Assembly (NCBI RefSeq): GCF_004028095.1
Contig: NZ_SBHM01000007.1
Span: 2,914,001-2,978,000 of the forward strand
DNA length: 64,000 bases
Reading direction: 5' to 3'
Source: Paenarthrobacter ureafaciens
Lineage (GTDB): Bacteria > Actinomycetota > Actinomycetes > Actinomycetales > Micrococcaceae
Shown: piece after piece, positions 53,537 to 62,800 of the stretch
Layout: every line of letters starts with the position of its first letter
Position numbering within the stretch: the first letter of the stretch is position 1
Program-made: the position numbers and the translations under genes
The notes under the pieces: model-generated
What the model was told of the DNA's origin: nothing
Databases searched by the model: none
Seen by the model: only the letters and a program-made list of their open reading frames with translations

Positions 53537-53983
53537 CTAGGCGTGCTGCAGTGCCCCCAGCGCCCGGACGAGCGGTTCAAGTTCTGGAACCTCCTCCGCT
53601 GCCTGCAAAGCTGCTGCGAGAGTGTCTTCGTGCACAGGCTTGGTCTTCTGCAGGAGTTTCTGTCCCGCCGCGGTCAATTCCGTGTAGATTCCCCGCCGAT
53701 CGTCTGCGCAGAGGATCCGGGTCAGCAAGCCGCGGTCTTCGAGGCGGTTCACGAGGCGTGTGGTAGCGCTGCTCGAAAGGGCTGTGGCCCGCGCAAGCTG
53801 CTGCATGCGCATGTGCCAGCCGTCCTGGCGACTCAGGGCATCGAGCACTGTGTATTCCACCACCGAGAGCTCGCTGGAGGCCTGCAGGGCTTTCTCCAGT
53901 TCGGTTTCGATGCTTCCGTGGAGGGCCGCGAGGGTGCGCCATCCCTGTGCCCGTACCTCTACGGCGTCATCCTTGATGCCCAT
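53537..53983 (-). CDS. MarR-family regulator
   Basis: 148 residues with the winged-helix core: SELSVVEYTVLDALSRQ, MRMQQLARATALSSSATTRLVNRLEDRGLL (recognition helix) and CADDRRGIYTELTAAG (wing). It is divergent from an MFS exporter and probably represses it; three GCAACTA half-sites lie between. CAGGAG upstream of the ATG. Ligand unknown. Confidence 0.9.
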   Translation of the reverse strand: MGIKDDAVEVRAQGWRTLAALHGSIETELEKALQASSELSVVEYTVLDALSRQDGWHMRMQQLARATALSSSATTRLVNRLEDRGLLTRILCADDRRGIYTELTAAGQKLLQKTKPVHEDTLAAALQAAEEVPELEPLVRALGALQHA

Positions 53984-54034
53984 GTCTCCTGTGCTCCTGC
54001 CTCATGTTCGCAATATCCGGCGCAGACGGCAAAG

Positions 54035-54090
54035 TAGTTGCTTGCGCAAATACCTAGCGTGTGCAACTATTTATACAGCGTCTGCAACTA
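54035..54090. promoter_or_regulatory. Candidate MarR operator half-sites
   Basis: TAGTTGC at 54035-54041 and GCAACTA at 54063-54069 and 54084-54090 are the same seven-base word in opposite and repeated orientation. They lie in the 173-base divergent gap, where MarR proteins usually act on both genes. Confidence 0.5.
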
Positions 54091-54156
54091 ATATTCTACG
54101 GCTCCCGGCGACGCACTTCCACTTCCAAGGGGGCCATTCCATCTAAGGAGCGTTTT

Positions 54157-55425
54157 ATGCCCGCAGGGTTGATTGCCCTTGCCCTCGGCGGATTCGGCAT
54201 TGGGCTGACTGAGTTTGTCATCATGGGTCTCCTGCCCGAGGTAGCGGCCGATTTCCGCGTCAGCGAAGCGTCGGCCGGCTGGTTCATCTCCGGTTACGCA
54301 CTAAGCGTCACCGTCGGAGCCCTGGTGGTCACGGCAGCTGTCACCAAGCTTCCCCGCAAGCCCGTGCTGATCGGCTTGCTGGTGCTGTTCATTGCAGGGA
54401 ACCTCCTCTCCGCTGTTTCGGAGAGCTATTCGATGATGCTGATAGGCCGCATCATTGCCGCGCTCTGCCATGGCGCCTTCTTCGGCATCGGTTCGGTGGT
54501 AGCGGCCAGCCTCGTGCCGGCCAGCAGGAAGGCCGGCGCCATTGCCATCATGTTCACAGGCTTGACTGCCGCCAACGTGCTGGGTGTTCCCTTTGGAACG
54601 CTTCTTGGCCAGAACTTCGGATGGCGCTCCACCTTTTGGGCCATCACCCTCATAGGCGTCGTGGCCCTGGCGGGAATCGCATTGCTGGTTCCCAAGCAGG
54701 ACGCCGCGGCCGCCAAGAGCCTGCGCAGCGAACTGGGTGCGTTCAAGTCCACCCAAGTGTGGCTCTCCATCCTGGTCACGATCCTCGGGTTCGGCGGCAT
54801 GTTCGGCGCCTTCACCTACATCGCCTTCACGCTGACCGAAGTTTCCGGTTTTGCCTCGACGTCCGTCCCATGGCTTCTGGTGCTCTTCGGAGCAGGCCTG
54901 TTCGTTGGAAACTTCCTGGGTGGCAAAGCGGCAGACAAAGCCCTGGACAAGTCCCTGATCCTCATCCTCTCGGGCCTGGTTGCAGTCCTGGTCTTCTTCG
55001 CACTGACCGCCGCCAACCCGGTCGCCACCCTGGTGTCACTGGCACTCATGGGCGGATTCGGATTCGCCACTGTGCCCGGTCTGCAGATGCGGGTCATGCA
55101 CTTCGCCTCGTCGGCCCCCACGCTCGCCTCCGGCGCCAACATCGGGGCTTTCAACCTCGGTAACGCACTCGGTGCCTGGCTCGGGGGAGTGACCATCAGC
55201 GCCGGGCTGGGCTACACCTCGCCCATCTGGGCCGGTGCGGGAATCACCATCACGGCCCTGGCGGTCATGGTTGCCGCCGGCGCGGCTGCCCGGCGGACTG
55301 TTGCCCCTCACGCAACTGACCAGCACGCTGCTGACCCGAACGTTGCCGAGCCGAACCCTGTGTCGGCGGCACCTGCCGGGACGGCCGACGTCGGGAGTGA
55401 ATCCCGGGAGGCGGCAGCCCGCTAG
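54157..55425 (+). CDS. MFS exporter (Cmx/AraJ-like DHA1 family)
   Basis: 422 residues with twelve predicted membrane helices. GIGLTEFVIMGLLPEVAADF is the N-terminal segment typical of the AraJ/Cmx/sugar-efflux branch, and LIGRIIAALCHGAFFGIGS is its motif C-like segment. The C-terminal ~40 residues are hydrophilic and Ala/Pro-rich. AAGGAG six bases ahead fixes the ATG at 54157, although the frame is open from 54061. Substrate unknown; drug or sugar efflux is plausible. Confidence 0.9.
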   Translation: MPAGLIALALGGFGIGLTEFVIMGLLPEVAADFRVSEASAGWFISGYALSVTVGALVVTAAVTKLPRKPVLIGLLVLFIAGNLLSAVSESYSMMLIGRIIAALCHGAFFGIGSVVAASLVPASRKAGAIAIMFTGLTAANVLGVPFGTLLGQNFGWRSTFWAITLIGVVALAGIALLVPKQDAAAAKSLRSELGAFKSTQVWLSILVTILGFGGMFGAFTYIAFTLTEVSGFASTSVPWLLVLFGAGLFVGNFLGGKAADKALDKSLILILSGLVAVLVFFALTAANPVATLVSLALMGGFGFATVPGLQMRVMHFASSAPTLASGANIGAFNLGNALGAWLGGVTISAGLGYTSPIWAGAGITITALAVMVAAGAAARRTVAPHATDQHAADPNVAEPNPVSAAPAGTADVGSESREAAAR

Positions 55426-55457
55426 GCCGGACGGCCCCATGGCGAAGCACGGCAAAG

Positions 55458-55490
55458 CCCGGCACGGTTCTGTTTCCGTGCCGGGTTTTT
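55458..55490 (+). terminator. Terminator after the MFS gene
   Basis: Arms CCCGGCACGG and CCGTGCCGGG with an eight-base loop, followed by TTTTT. Confidence 0.88.
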
Positions 55491-55539
55491 GGCGTCCGGT
55501 CCACTGCCCTGCGCTCATCGGAAAAGCGGCAATTATGCC

Positions 55540-55545
55540 TATACT
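55540..55545 (+). promoter_or_regulatory. Candidate -10 box of gcvH
   Basis: TATACT 66 bases ahead of the gcvH ATG. A TG pair lies just upstream, near extended -10 position. No glycine riboswitch fold was recognised in the ~60-base leader. Confidence 0.45.
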
Positions 55546-55610
55546 TTCAGCGGTGGCCGGATGCCCGGCCCGCCGTCGAGGTTCATGAACGTCCCGATGA
55601 AAGGCGACCC

Positions 55611-55997
55611 ATGAGTAATATTCCAGCCGATCTTTCCTACACCGCAGAACATGAGTGGGTATCGGAGCCGGATGCTGACGGCGTAGTCCGCGTCGGCATC
55701 ACCGACTTTGCGCAGGATGCCCTGGGCGATGTCGTCTACGCGCAGATGCCGGAGGAAGGCACCAAGATCACCGCCAATGATGTGGTGGGGGAAGTGGAAT
55801 CCACCAAGAGCGTCAGCGATATTTATGCGCCCGTCAGCGGTGAAATCATCAACCGCAACGACGCCTTGGACCAGGATCCGGCACTCATCAACTCCGATCC
55901 CTACGGTGAGGGGTGGCTTTTTGAAGTAAAGCTGGCCGAAGCTGACGCGGTGGAATCCCTGCTCAGTGCATCGGAGTACGAACAACAGGTAGGCTAA
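55611..55997 (+). CDS. gcvH: Glycine cleavage system H protein
   Basis: 128 residues. The lipoylated lysine is K66 in GEVESTKSVSDIYAPVSGEI. YTAEHEWVSEPDADGVVRVGITDFAQDALGDVV is the family N-terminus. It carries the aminomethyl group in glycine oxidation. The other gcv genes are not here; the gene leads the garA cluster as Rv1826 does in mycobacteria. AAAGG six bases before the ATG. Confidence 0.96.
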   Translation: MSNIPADLSYTAEHEWVSEPDADGVVRVGITDFAQDALGDVVYAQMPEEGTKITANDVVGEVESTKSVSDIYAPVSGEIINRNDALDQDPALINSDPYGEGWLFEVKLAEADAVESLLSASEYEQQVG

Positions 55998-56003
55998 AGT
56001 TAT

Positions 56004-56054
56004 CTGGCCCGCCCTGCTGCATTTTCCCTCGTGGGAAGCGGGACGGCGGGCCAG
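56004..56054 (+). terminator. Hairpin between gcvH and garA (terminator or attenuator)
   Basis: Arms CTGGCCCGCC and GGCGGGCCAG with further internal pairing. No T run, so partial termination is more likely than full. Confidence 0.5.
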
Positions 56055-56135
56055 CAACCGATTTGCCCGGCGGTTACCGGGAGGTGGATGTGTCCGGCAG
56101 GTTTTGGAACTGCCGGCGGATGAGGAGGAAGTTCC

Positions 56136-56612
56136 ATGGTTGGCGGCGACAAGAACCAAGCCAATGCCGGAAACGGCGCGGAAGAACAGCCGACGTCGGA
56201 GACCACCTCCATCAGCATCACGCCAACGTGGGACGAGCCAAGCATCGCTCCCAAGCTGGCGCCGGAGGAGCGGGCCTCTGTAGACGCCCTGCCGCCCAAC
56301 TCCGCGCTGTTGATTGCCCATAGCGGACCGAATGCGGGCGCGCGCTTCCTGCTCGACGCCGACACCACCACGGTGGGCCGGCACCCGGATGCCGATATCT
56401 TCCTGGACGACGTCACGGTGTCGCGCAAGCATGTTGAGTTCCACCGGAGTGCAGCAGGCTTCGAGCTCGTTGACATGGGCAGCCTGAACGGTACTTACGT
56501 CAACCATGACCGCGTGGACCGTGTGCAGCTCAAGACGGGCAGCGAGGTCCAGATCGGCAAGTTCCGGCTGACCTACTACCTGAGCCCCAGCCGCCCCGCG
56601 GGCCACGTCTGA
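56136..56612 (+). CDS. garA: FHA-domain regulator GarA/OdhI
   Basis: 158 residues. The FHA domain (~65-150) has VGRHPDADIFLDDVTVSRKHVEFH and MGSLNGTYVNHDRVD. The N-terminal tail keeps the ETTS phosphorylation motif (T23/T24), target of PknB/PknG-type kinases in mycobacteria and corynebacteria. Unphosphorylated GarA/OdhI inhibits 2-oxoglutarate dehydrogenase and controls glutamate metabolism. Same neighbours as Rv1827. Confidence 0.93.
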   Translation: MVGGDKNQANAGNGAEEQPTSETTSISITPTWDEPSIAPKLAPEERASVDALPPNSALLIAHSGPNAGARFLLDADTTTVGRHPDADIFLDDVTVSRKHVEFHRSAAGFELVDMGSLNGTYVNHDRVDRVQLKTGSEVQIGKFRLTYYLSPSRPAGHV

Positions 56613-56629
56613 CCCCGGGATACCTGCCT

Positions 56630-57352
56630 GTGGCAATGGCCCAGCCGGAACGTCGCGGACCCCAGGTCCTGAACATCGGGGAAGTCCTGGCGCAGCTGAG
56701 CGACGACTTCCCGGGAATGACCGCGTCCAAGATCCGTTTCCTCGAGGAGAAGGGGCTGATCAACCCCAAGCGGACTCCTGCCGGATACAGGCAGTATGCG
56801 GACAGCGATGTTGAGCGTCTTCGTTTTGTCCTCGCCCTGCAGCGCGATCAATACCTGCCCTTGAAAGTCATCAAGGATTACCTTGACGCGATCGATCGAG
56901 GGGAACGCCCGGACAACCTGCCCCCCGGTGTGACGGTCTCGCCCAGGGTGGTCACTGCTGAAATGGCCGCGGACATCCAGGGACGTGCCCGTACCCTGAC
57001 CGAAGAGCAGCTCCGCACGGAGTCCGGTGCCAGCGCCGGCCTGCTTGAGTCGCTCCTGAGTTTCGGTTTGATCAGCCACGAAGACGGTAAATTTGACGAG
57101 CATGCCCTCCAGGTTGCTCGTGCCTGCGTCCAACTCGAAGTGCACGGTTTGGAACCTCGCCACTTGAGGCCGTTCCAGGCAGCTGCGGATCGCGAGTTCG
57201 GTTTGGTGGAGCGTGCCGTTGCTCCGCTCACTTCCCGCAGGGACGCCGCCTCGCAGGCGAGGGCGGCCGAGGCAGCCCGTGAAATCAGCGATCTTTGCCT
57301 GACGTTGCACAGGGCGCTTGTTCACCACCGCATCTCAAGGATGGACTCCTGA
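56630..57352 (+). CDS. ftsR: MerR-family regulator, FtsR/Rv1828 type
   Basis: 240 residues. N-terminal HTH: LNIGEVLAQLSDDFPGMTASKIRFLEEKGLINPKRTPAGYRQYADSDVERL. The rest is helical with LTEEQLRTESGASAGLLESLLSFGLIS. The corynebacterial orthologue FtsR activates ftsZ; that role here is inference. GTG start, with an alternative ATG at 56636. Its stop overlaps the next start (TGATG). Confidence 0.88.
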   Translation: MAMAQPERRGPQVLNIGEVLAQLSDDFPGMTASKIRFLEEKGLINPKRTPAGYRQYADSDVERLRFVLALQRDQYLPLKVIKDYLDAIDRGERPDNLPPGVTVSPRVVTAEMAADIQGRARTLTEEQLRTESGASAGLLESLLSFGLISHEDGKFDEHALQVARACVQLEVHGLEPRHLRPFQAAADREFGLVERAVAPLTSRRDAASQARAAEAAREISDLCLTLHRALVHHRISRMDS

Positions 57353-57855
57353 TGATCGAAGTTGAAATCGTGGGTGTTCGGATCGAATTGCCCTCCAATC
57401 AGCCGTTGGTCCTCCTGCGCGAACTCAAGGGTGAGCGCCACGTTCCCATCTGGATCGGCACCCCCGAAGCCAGCGCGATCGCCCTCGCCCAGCAAGGTGT
57501 GGTTCCGCCCCGGCCCATGACCCACGATCTCCTGATCGACGTCGTTGAATCGCTCGGTCATTCCATCATCAGCGTCAATATTGTGGCGGTGGAGGACAAC
57601 ATCTTCTACGGACAGCTGCAGTTCGACGACGGCACGGTGGTCAGCTCACGCGCGTCGGACGCCCTGGCCTTGGCCTTGCGCGCCAAGTGCCGCATCTGGT
57701 GCGCCGATGCCGTGATGGAGGAGGCCGGGGTCCGTATCACCGAACATGATGAGGGCGAGGACTCCGAGCCGGATCCCAGCGTCGATGAGGAACGGGAGCT
57801 GCGCCGCTTCCGGGAGTTTCTTGACGACGTTGAGCCCGAGGATTTCGAAGGTTAA
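57352..57855 (+). CDS. Bifunctional nuclease (DUF151) family protein
   Basis: 167 residues. IEVEIVGVRIELPSNQPLVLLRE and HVPIWIGTPEASAIALAQQGVVPPRPMTHDLL are the DUF151 core, with SRASDALALALRAKCRIW at the active region. The C-terminal ~40 residues are acidic (EHDEGEDSEPDPSVDEE). Members show DNase/RNase activity in vitro in a few species; the in vivo role is unclear. Always between the two MerR genes in this neighbourhood (Rv1829). Confidence 0.88.
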   Translation: MIEVEIVGVRIELPSNQPLVLLRELKGERHVPIWIGTPEASAIALAQQGVVPPRPMTHDLLIDVVESLGHSIISVNIVAVEDNIFYGQLQFDDGTVVSSRASDALALALRAKCRIWCADAVMEEAGVRITEHDEGEDSEPDPSVDEERELRRFREFLDDVEPEDFEG

Positions 57856-57858
57856 CTG

Positions 57859-57881
57859 ACCCTCAACCTAAAGTTGAGGGT
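57859..57881 (+). promoter_or_regulatory. MerR-type operator palindrome
   Basis: Perfect arms ACCCTCAAC and GTTGAGGGT around CTAAA. Spacing and arms resemble MerR-family operators (CCTCAA...TTGAGG). It begins three bases after the DUF151 stop and lies upstream of the second MerR gene, which suggests autoregulation by one of the two MerR proteins. Confidence 0.6.
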
Positions 57882-57919
57882 GAAACTTTCGACACGACCA
57901 CTTTTGGAGCCCAACGTCT

Positions 57920-57948
57920 TTGACCTCGGGCCCTCGCGGGCCTAACGT
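57920..57948 (+). promoter_or_regulatory. Promoter of the second merR gene
   Basis: TTGACC (57920-57925), 17-base spacer, TAACGT (57943-57948). A CGGGCCC/GGGCC hairpin fills the spacer. The predicted leader is about 135 bases and ends in AAGGAGG. Confidence 0.55.
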
Positions 57949-58091
57949 CGAAGTATCAAGTTCCCGTTGCATACGCTCGCGACGCAAGTCACACTGGAAG
58001 GTGCGGACTTGTGGGAATTACACGGCTGAATTTCGGCGTTCGTGTTAAGTGTGCGCACCATCCCCAGGGGAACTGACAACAAGGAGGTCAC

Positions 58092-58685
58092 GTGAGTCCG
58101 AAAGGCGAAGCAGGCGAGTTGAAGCAGGCCCCGTCCGGCATTGCTGCGCCCGCAGCCGGCGCCCAAGGTCTGCTCTTCACCGAGGACCTTCCCGTGCTGG
58201 ACGAGGACGCCGGCTACCGCGGCCCCACAGCATGCAAAGCCGCCGGCATCACCTACCGCCAGCTCGACTACTGGGCGCGGACCGGGTTGGTAGAGCCGGC
58301 AGTCCGCGGAGCTGCGGGTTCAGGCTCCCAGCGGCTCTACGGTTTCCGCGACATCCTTGTGCTCAAGGTCGTCAAACGCCTTCTGGACACCGGCGTTTCC
58401 CTCCAGCAGATCCGTACTGCCGTTGAACACCTCCGCGAGCGGGGCGTTGAGGACCTTGCGCAGATCACACTGATGAGCGACGGCGCGAGCGTCTACGAAT
58501 GTACGTCGGCGGATGAAGTGATTGACCTCGTCCAGGGCGGCCAGGGCGTCTTTGGCATCGCCGTTGGACGCGTATGGCGTGAAGTTGAAGGAAGTTTGGC
58601 CGCTCTGCCGAGTGAGCATGCAGCGGAGCAGTCCTTTCCCGACGACGAATTGAGCAAGCGGCGCGTTGCGCGTCGGATTGGATAA
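58092..58685 (+). CDS. MerR-family regulator, Rv1830/ResR type
   Basis: 197 residues. The HTH starts later than usual: GYRGPTACKAAGITYRQLDYWARTGLVEPAVR, followed by SQRLYGFRDILVLKVVKRLLDTGVSLQQIRTAVEHLRERG. The mycobacterial orthologue Rv1830 (ResR) affects growth resumption after drug exposure. GTG start with AAGGAGG. The 40-residue N-terminal lead is acidic to neutral and may be flexible. Confidence 0.88.
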   Translation: MSPKGEAGELKQAPSGIAAPAAGAQGLLFTEDLPVLDEDAGYRGPTACKAAGITYRQLDYWARTGLVEPAVRGAAGSGSQRLYGFRDILVLKVVKRLLDTGVSLQQIRTAVEHLRERGVEDLAQITLMSDGASVYECTSADEVIDLVQGGQGVFGIAVGRVWREVEGSLAALPSEHAAEQSFPDDELSKRRVARRIG

Positions 58686-58696
58686 CTCCGATTTCA

Positions 58697-58740
58697 GAAG
58701 AAAGCCGCCCGTCCGACGTTTGTCGGGGGCGGCTTTCTTC
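58697..58740. terminator. Bidirectional terminator between merR and the orphan parA
   Basis: Arms GAAGAAAGCCGCCC and GGGCGGCTTTCTTC around a 16-base loop that itself can pair (CCGAC/GTCGG). T-rich on both sides; convergent genes. Confidence 0.85.
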
Positions 58741-58754
58741 TGTCTTCTGCCTCT

Positions 58755-59567
58755 TTACTGGCGTTGCCGACGGTCCCTGAAACTCGTCTGGTTCTTCAGG
58801 AGGCTCTCCAGCAGGGCGTCGAAGAGCTTCGCGGCGTTCTTGGCGGAGTCGCCCGGCCAGTGATGGACGGAATGTGCAGCGCCTTGAATCTGCTGCCAGT
58901 TGGCCTGTTCCGGAATGTGCGGGGTCAGCAGCAGATCACCGAACATTGACTCCATCTCGGCAAGCCGGAACGTGTGCTCGGTGGAGCCCGTCCGCACACG
59001 GTTGGCGACGATGCCCGCCGGTGCGAGGTTCGGGGCAAACTCCTGCCGGAACAGTTGGATGGCACGCATGGTGCGCTCGGTTCCCGCAACGGAAAAGAGC
59101 CCCGGCTCGGCAACGAGTACTACGCGGTCGCTGGCACTCCAGGCCATGCGGGTCAGCCCGTTGAGGGACGGCGGGCAGTCAACCAGCACCAAGTCGTAGC
59201 TGGATGTCCCGGCGAGAACTCCGGAGAGCCTCCGGAGATCGCGTCGGCCGAGGTCGGGGCGATCATAGATTCCGGTCAACGCTGAACCTACCGCAACGTC
59301 CAAGGTGCCGTCAGTGGAACCGTTGGCAATCCAGCTGCTGGGGGAGACGTTCTCTGCCAGCTTTGCCTTGCGGGGGCTCTTGAGCATTCGGCCAACGTCG
59401 AGCTTTCCGTTGGGTTGGACGCCGAGGGCTGTGGTGGCATCAGCGTGGGGGTCAAGGTCCACTACCAGTGTGGAGATCCCTGCCGCGAGGGCCGCAGAAG
59501 CGAGGCCGGTGGTCACAGAGGTCTTTCCCACGCCGCCCTTGAGGCTGCTGATGCTGACTACTTGCAC
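58755..59567 (-). CDS. Orphan ParA/MinD-superfamily ATPase
   Basis: 270 residues. VVSISSLKGGVGKTSVTTGLASAA is the deviant Walker A at the extreme N-terminus, VVDLDPHADATTALGV and LVLVDCPPSLNGLTRMAW follow. No ParB, MinC or cargo gene adjoins it. It is shorter and more divergent than the scpAB-linked ParA at 45331-46242. GTG start with no clear ribosome site. The cargo is unknown; a role in division or positioning is inference. Confidence 0.85.
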   Translation of the reverse strand: MQVVSISSLKGGVGKTSVTTGLASAALAAGISTLVVDLDPHADATTALGVQPNGKLDVGRMLKSPRKAKLAENVSPSSWIANGSTDGTLDVAVGSALTGIYDRPDLGRRDLRRLSGVLAGTSSYDLVLVDCPPSLNGLTRMAWSASDRVVLVAEPGLFSVAGTERTMRAIQLFRQEFAPNLAPAGIVANRVRTGSTEHTFRLAEMESMFGDLLLTPHIPEQANWQQIQGAAHSVHHWPGDSAKNAAKLFDALLESLLKNQTSFRDRRQRQ

Positions 59568-59869
59568 TTGTTACCCAAAACCTAACGCCGGTTGCCGTAT
59601 CGCGCTGTTTTCAACTCCGGGATAATCGGAGCCGGGGCTTGCCGAAGCCCCTTCAACATCATATGTTGCGTGCTCCCGGAATCCCGATTTCTACGCGCCA
59701 CGGGGCGCATCGGGAAGCTGCGATATATCACGCAGCGGACGCGCGCGTACGTATATACAGTGCAGATGACGAATCCTTTGTGATGGTTGCCACAAAGATT
59801 TGTGTTTGATGCTGGCGGCACTACACACTGTGACCACCGACCGATCCACCGCAATGATGCAGGAGAAGC
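59568..59869. other. Divergent region between the orphan parA and pyc
   Basis: About 300 bases without a gene. It contains a perfect CACAAAGATTTGTG palindrome (59791-59804), with TTTGTG again at ~59777, so CACAAA/TTTGTG occurs three times in 28 bases: a candidate regulator site for pyc. An AT-rich segment TACGTATATACAG at ~59748-59760 may hold a promoter -10. Confidence 0.5.
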
Positions 59870-62800
59870 ATGTTTTCGAAAATTCTGGTGGCCAATCGCG
59901 GCGAGATCGCGATCAGGGCTTTTCGCGCTGGTTATGAACTGGGCGCCAAGACCGTGGCTGTCTTTCCGTACGAGGATCGCAACTCGATCCATCGGCAGAA
60001 AGCGGACGAAGCGTACCTGATTGGCGAGGTGGGCCATCCCGTCCGCGCCTACCTCGACGTAGACGAAGTCATCCGCGTCGCCAAAGAAGCCGGCGCTGAT
60101 GCTATTTACCCGGGCTACGGGTTCCTGTCCGAGAATCCGGACCTCGCCCGCGCCGCAAAGGCTGCCGGCATCACGTTCGTGGGCCCCCCGGCTGAAGTGC
60201 TGGAACTTGCCGGAAACAAGGTTGCCGCCTTGGAAGCCGCCCGCAAAGCAGGTGTTCCCGTCCTCAAGTCCAGCAAGCCGTCCAAGGACCTGGATGAGCT
60301 GATTGCCGCAGCGGACGAGATCGGTTTCCCCATTTTCGCCAAGGCGGTGGCCGGTGGCGGTGGTCGCGGCATGCGCCGTGTGGAAACCCGCGAAGCGCTC
60401 CCGGAAGCATTGCAGTCCGCGATGCGCGAAGCCGACGCCGCGTTCGGTGATCCCACGATGTTCCTTGAGCAGGCCGTGCTGCGCCCCCGCCACATCGAGG
60501 TCCAAATCCTGGCCGACGCCGAGGGCAACGTCATGCACCTCTTCGAGCGTGACTGTTCGCTTCAGCGCCGCCACCAGAAGGTGGTGGAAATCGCCCCGGC
60601 GCCGAACCTGGACGACAACATCCGCCAGGCCCTGTACCGCGACGCCGTCGCGTTCGCGAAAGCCTTGAACTACGTCAACGCCGGAACGGTCGAGTTCCTG
60701 GTTGACACCGAAGGTGCCCGCGCAGGCCAGCACGTCTTCATCGAAATGAACCCCCGCATCCAGGTGGAGCACACCGTCACCGAGGAAATCACCGACGTGG
60801 ACCTGGTGCAGTCGCAGATGCGTATTGCCTCGGGGGAGACGCTGGCCGATCTCGGACTGAGCCAGGACACCGTGTCCATCAAGGGTGCTGCGCTCCAGTG
60901 CCGTATCACCACCGAGGACCCTGCCAACGGTTTCCGCCCGGACGTCGGAAAGATCACGGGCTACCGCTCAGCCGGCGGTGCCGGCGTTCGGCTCGACGGC
61001 GGGACGGTTTACTCGGGCGCGGAAATCAGCCCGCACTTCGACTCGATGCTGGTGAAGCTGACCTGCCGCGGACGCGATTATCCCACTGCCGTTGCCCGTG
61101 CCCGCCGTGGCCTGGCCGAGTTCCGCATCCGTGGCGTATCCACCAACATTCCGTTCCTCCAGGCAGTGCTGGCAGATCCGGACTTCAACGCCGGGAACGT
61201 TGCTACTGACTTCATCGACAAGCGCCCTGAATTGCTGAAGTCGCACATCCCTTCGGACCGCGGCACCAAGCTGCTCACCTGGCTTGCCGATGTCACGGTC
61301 AACAAGCCCAACGGCGACCTGAAAGTCCAGTCGGACCCCGCCAGCAAGCTGCCGGTCATCGATGGTCCTGTGCCGACGTCGGGCTCCCGCCAGCGGCTGC
61401 TTGAACTAGGTCCGGAGGGCTTCGCGAAGGCGCTGCGCGAGCAGGAAGCCCTGGCGGTTACGGACACCACGTTCCGTGATGCACACCAGTCGCTGTTGGC
61501 CACCCGAGTCCGTACCCGCGACCTCGTGGCCGCCGGGCCGGCGGTGACGGCATTGCTGCCCGAGCTTCTGTCCGTGGAGGCCTGGGGCGGTGCAACGTAC
61601 GACGTCGCGCTCCGCTTCCTTGGTGAGGACCCCTGGGACCGCTTGGCTGCTTTGCGGCAGGCGCTGCCCAACACGTGTATCCAGATGTTGCTCCGTGGAC
61701 GCAACACGGTGGGCTACACGCCGTACCCCGAGGAGGTCACGGAGGCATTCGTCAACGAAGCCGCCGCGACCGGCATCGACATCTTCCGGATCTTCGATGC
61801 CCTGAACGACGTGAACCAGATGGCTCCGGCCATCCGCGCAGTCCGGGCAACAGGAACGGCAGTGGCCGAAGTGGCACTTTGCTACACCGGCAACCTCCTG
61901 GATCCGGAAGAGGACCTGTACACCCTGGACTACTACCTGGACCTGGCCCAGAAGATCGTCGACGCCGGCGCCCACATCCTGGCCATCAAGGACATGGCGG
62001 GACTCCTGCGTCCGGCCGCCGCCGCCAAGCTGGTTTCGGCCCTGCGCGAGCGCTTCGACCTCCCGGTCCACCTGCACACGCACGACACCGCAGGCGGACA
62101 GCTCGCCACCCTGCTCGCCGCCGTCGAGGCCGGAGTTGACGCGGTGGACGTCGCCGCGGCGTCCCTGGCCGGCACCACCAGCCAGCCGGCTGCGTCGGCG
62201 TTGGTTGCCGCTTTGGCCAACACCCCTCGGGATACGGGCCTCAGCCTGGAAAACGTCGGCGCCCTGGAGCCCTACTGGGAAGCAGTGCGCCGCGTCTACG
62301 CACCGTTCGAGTCGGGCCTTCCGGGTCCCACAGGCCGGGTCTACAAGCACGAGATCCCGGGCGGCCAGCTGTCCAACCTTCGGCAGCAGGCCATTGCCCT
62401 GGGGCTCGGTGAACAGTTCGAAGCCATTGAGGACATGTACACCGCCGCCGACCGGATCCTCGGGCGCCTGGTCAAGGTGACCCCGTCATCGAAGGTCGTC
62501 GGTGACCTCGCCCTCCACTTGGTGGGCCTGAACGCCGATCCTGCGGACTTCAACGAGAACCCGCAGAACTACGACATCCCGGATTCCGTGATCGGTTTCC
62601 TGTCCGGCGAGCTTGGAGATCCTCCCGGAGGCTGGCCTGAGCCGTTCCGCACCAAGGCCCTCCAGGGCAGGAGCGTCAAGGTACGCGATGTAGAGATCAG
62701 CGCCGAAGACAGTGCCGCCCTCAAGGCCGACTCGAAGACGCGCCAGCAGACGCTGAACCGCCTGCTTTTCGCCGGGCCCACCAAGGACTACCTCAAGAGC

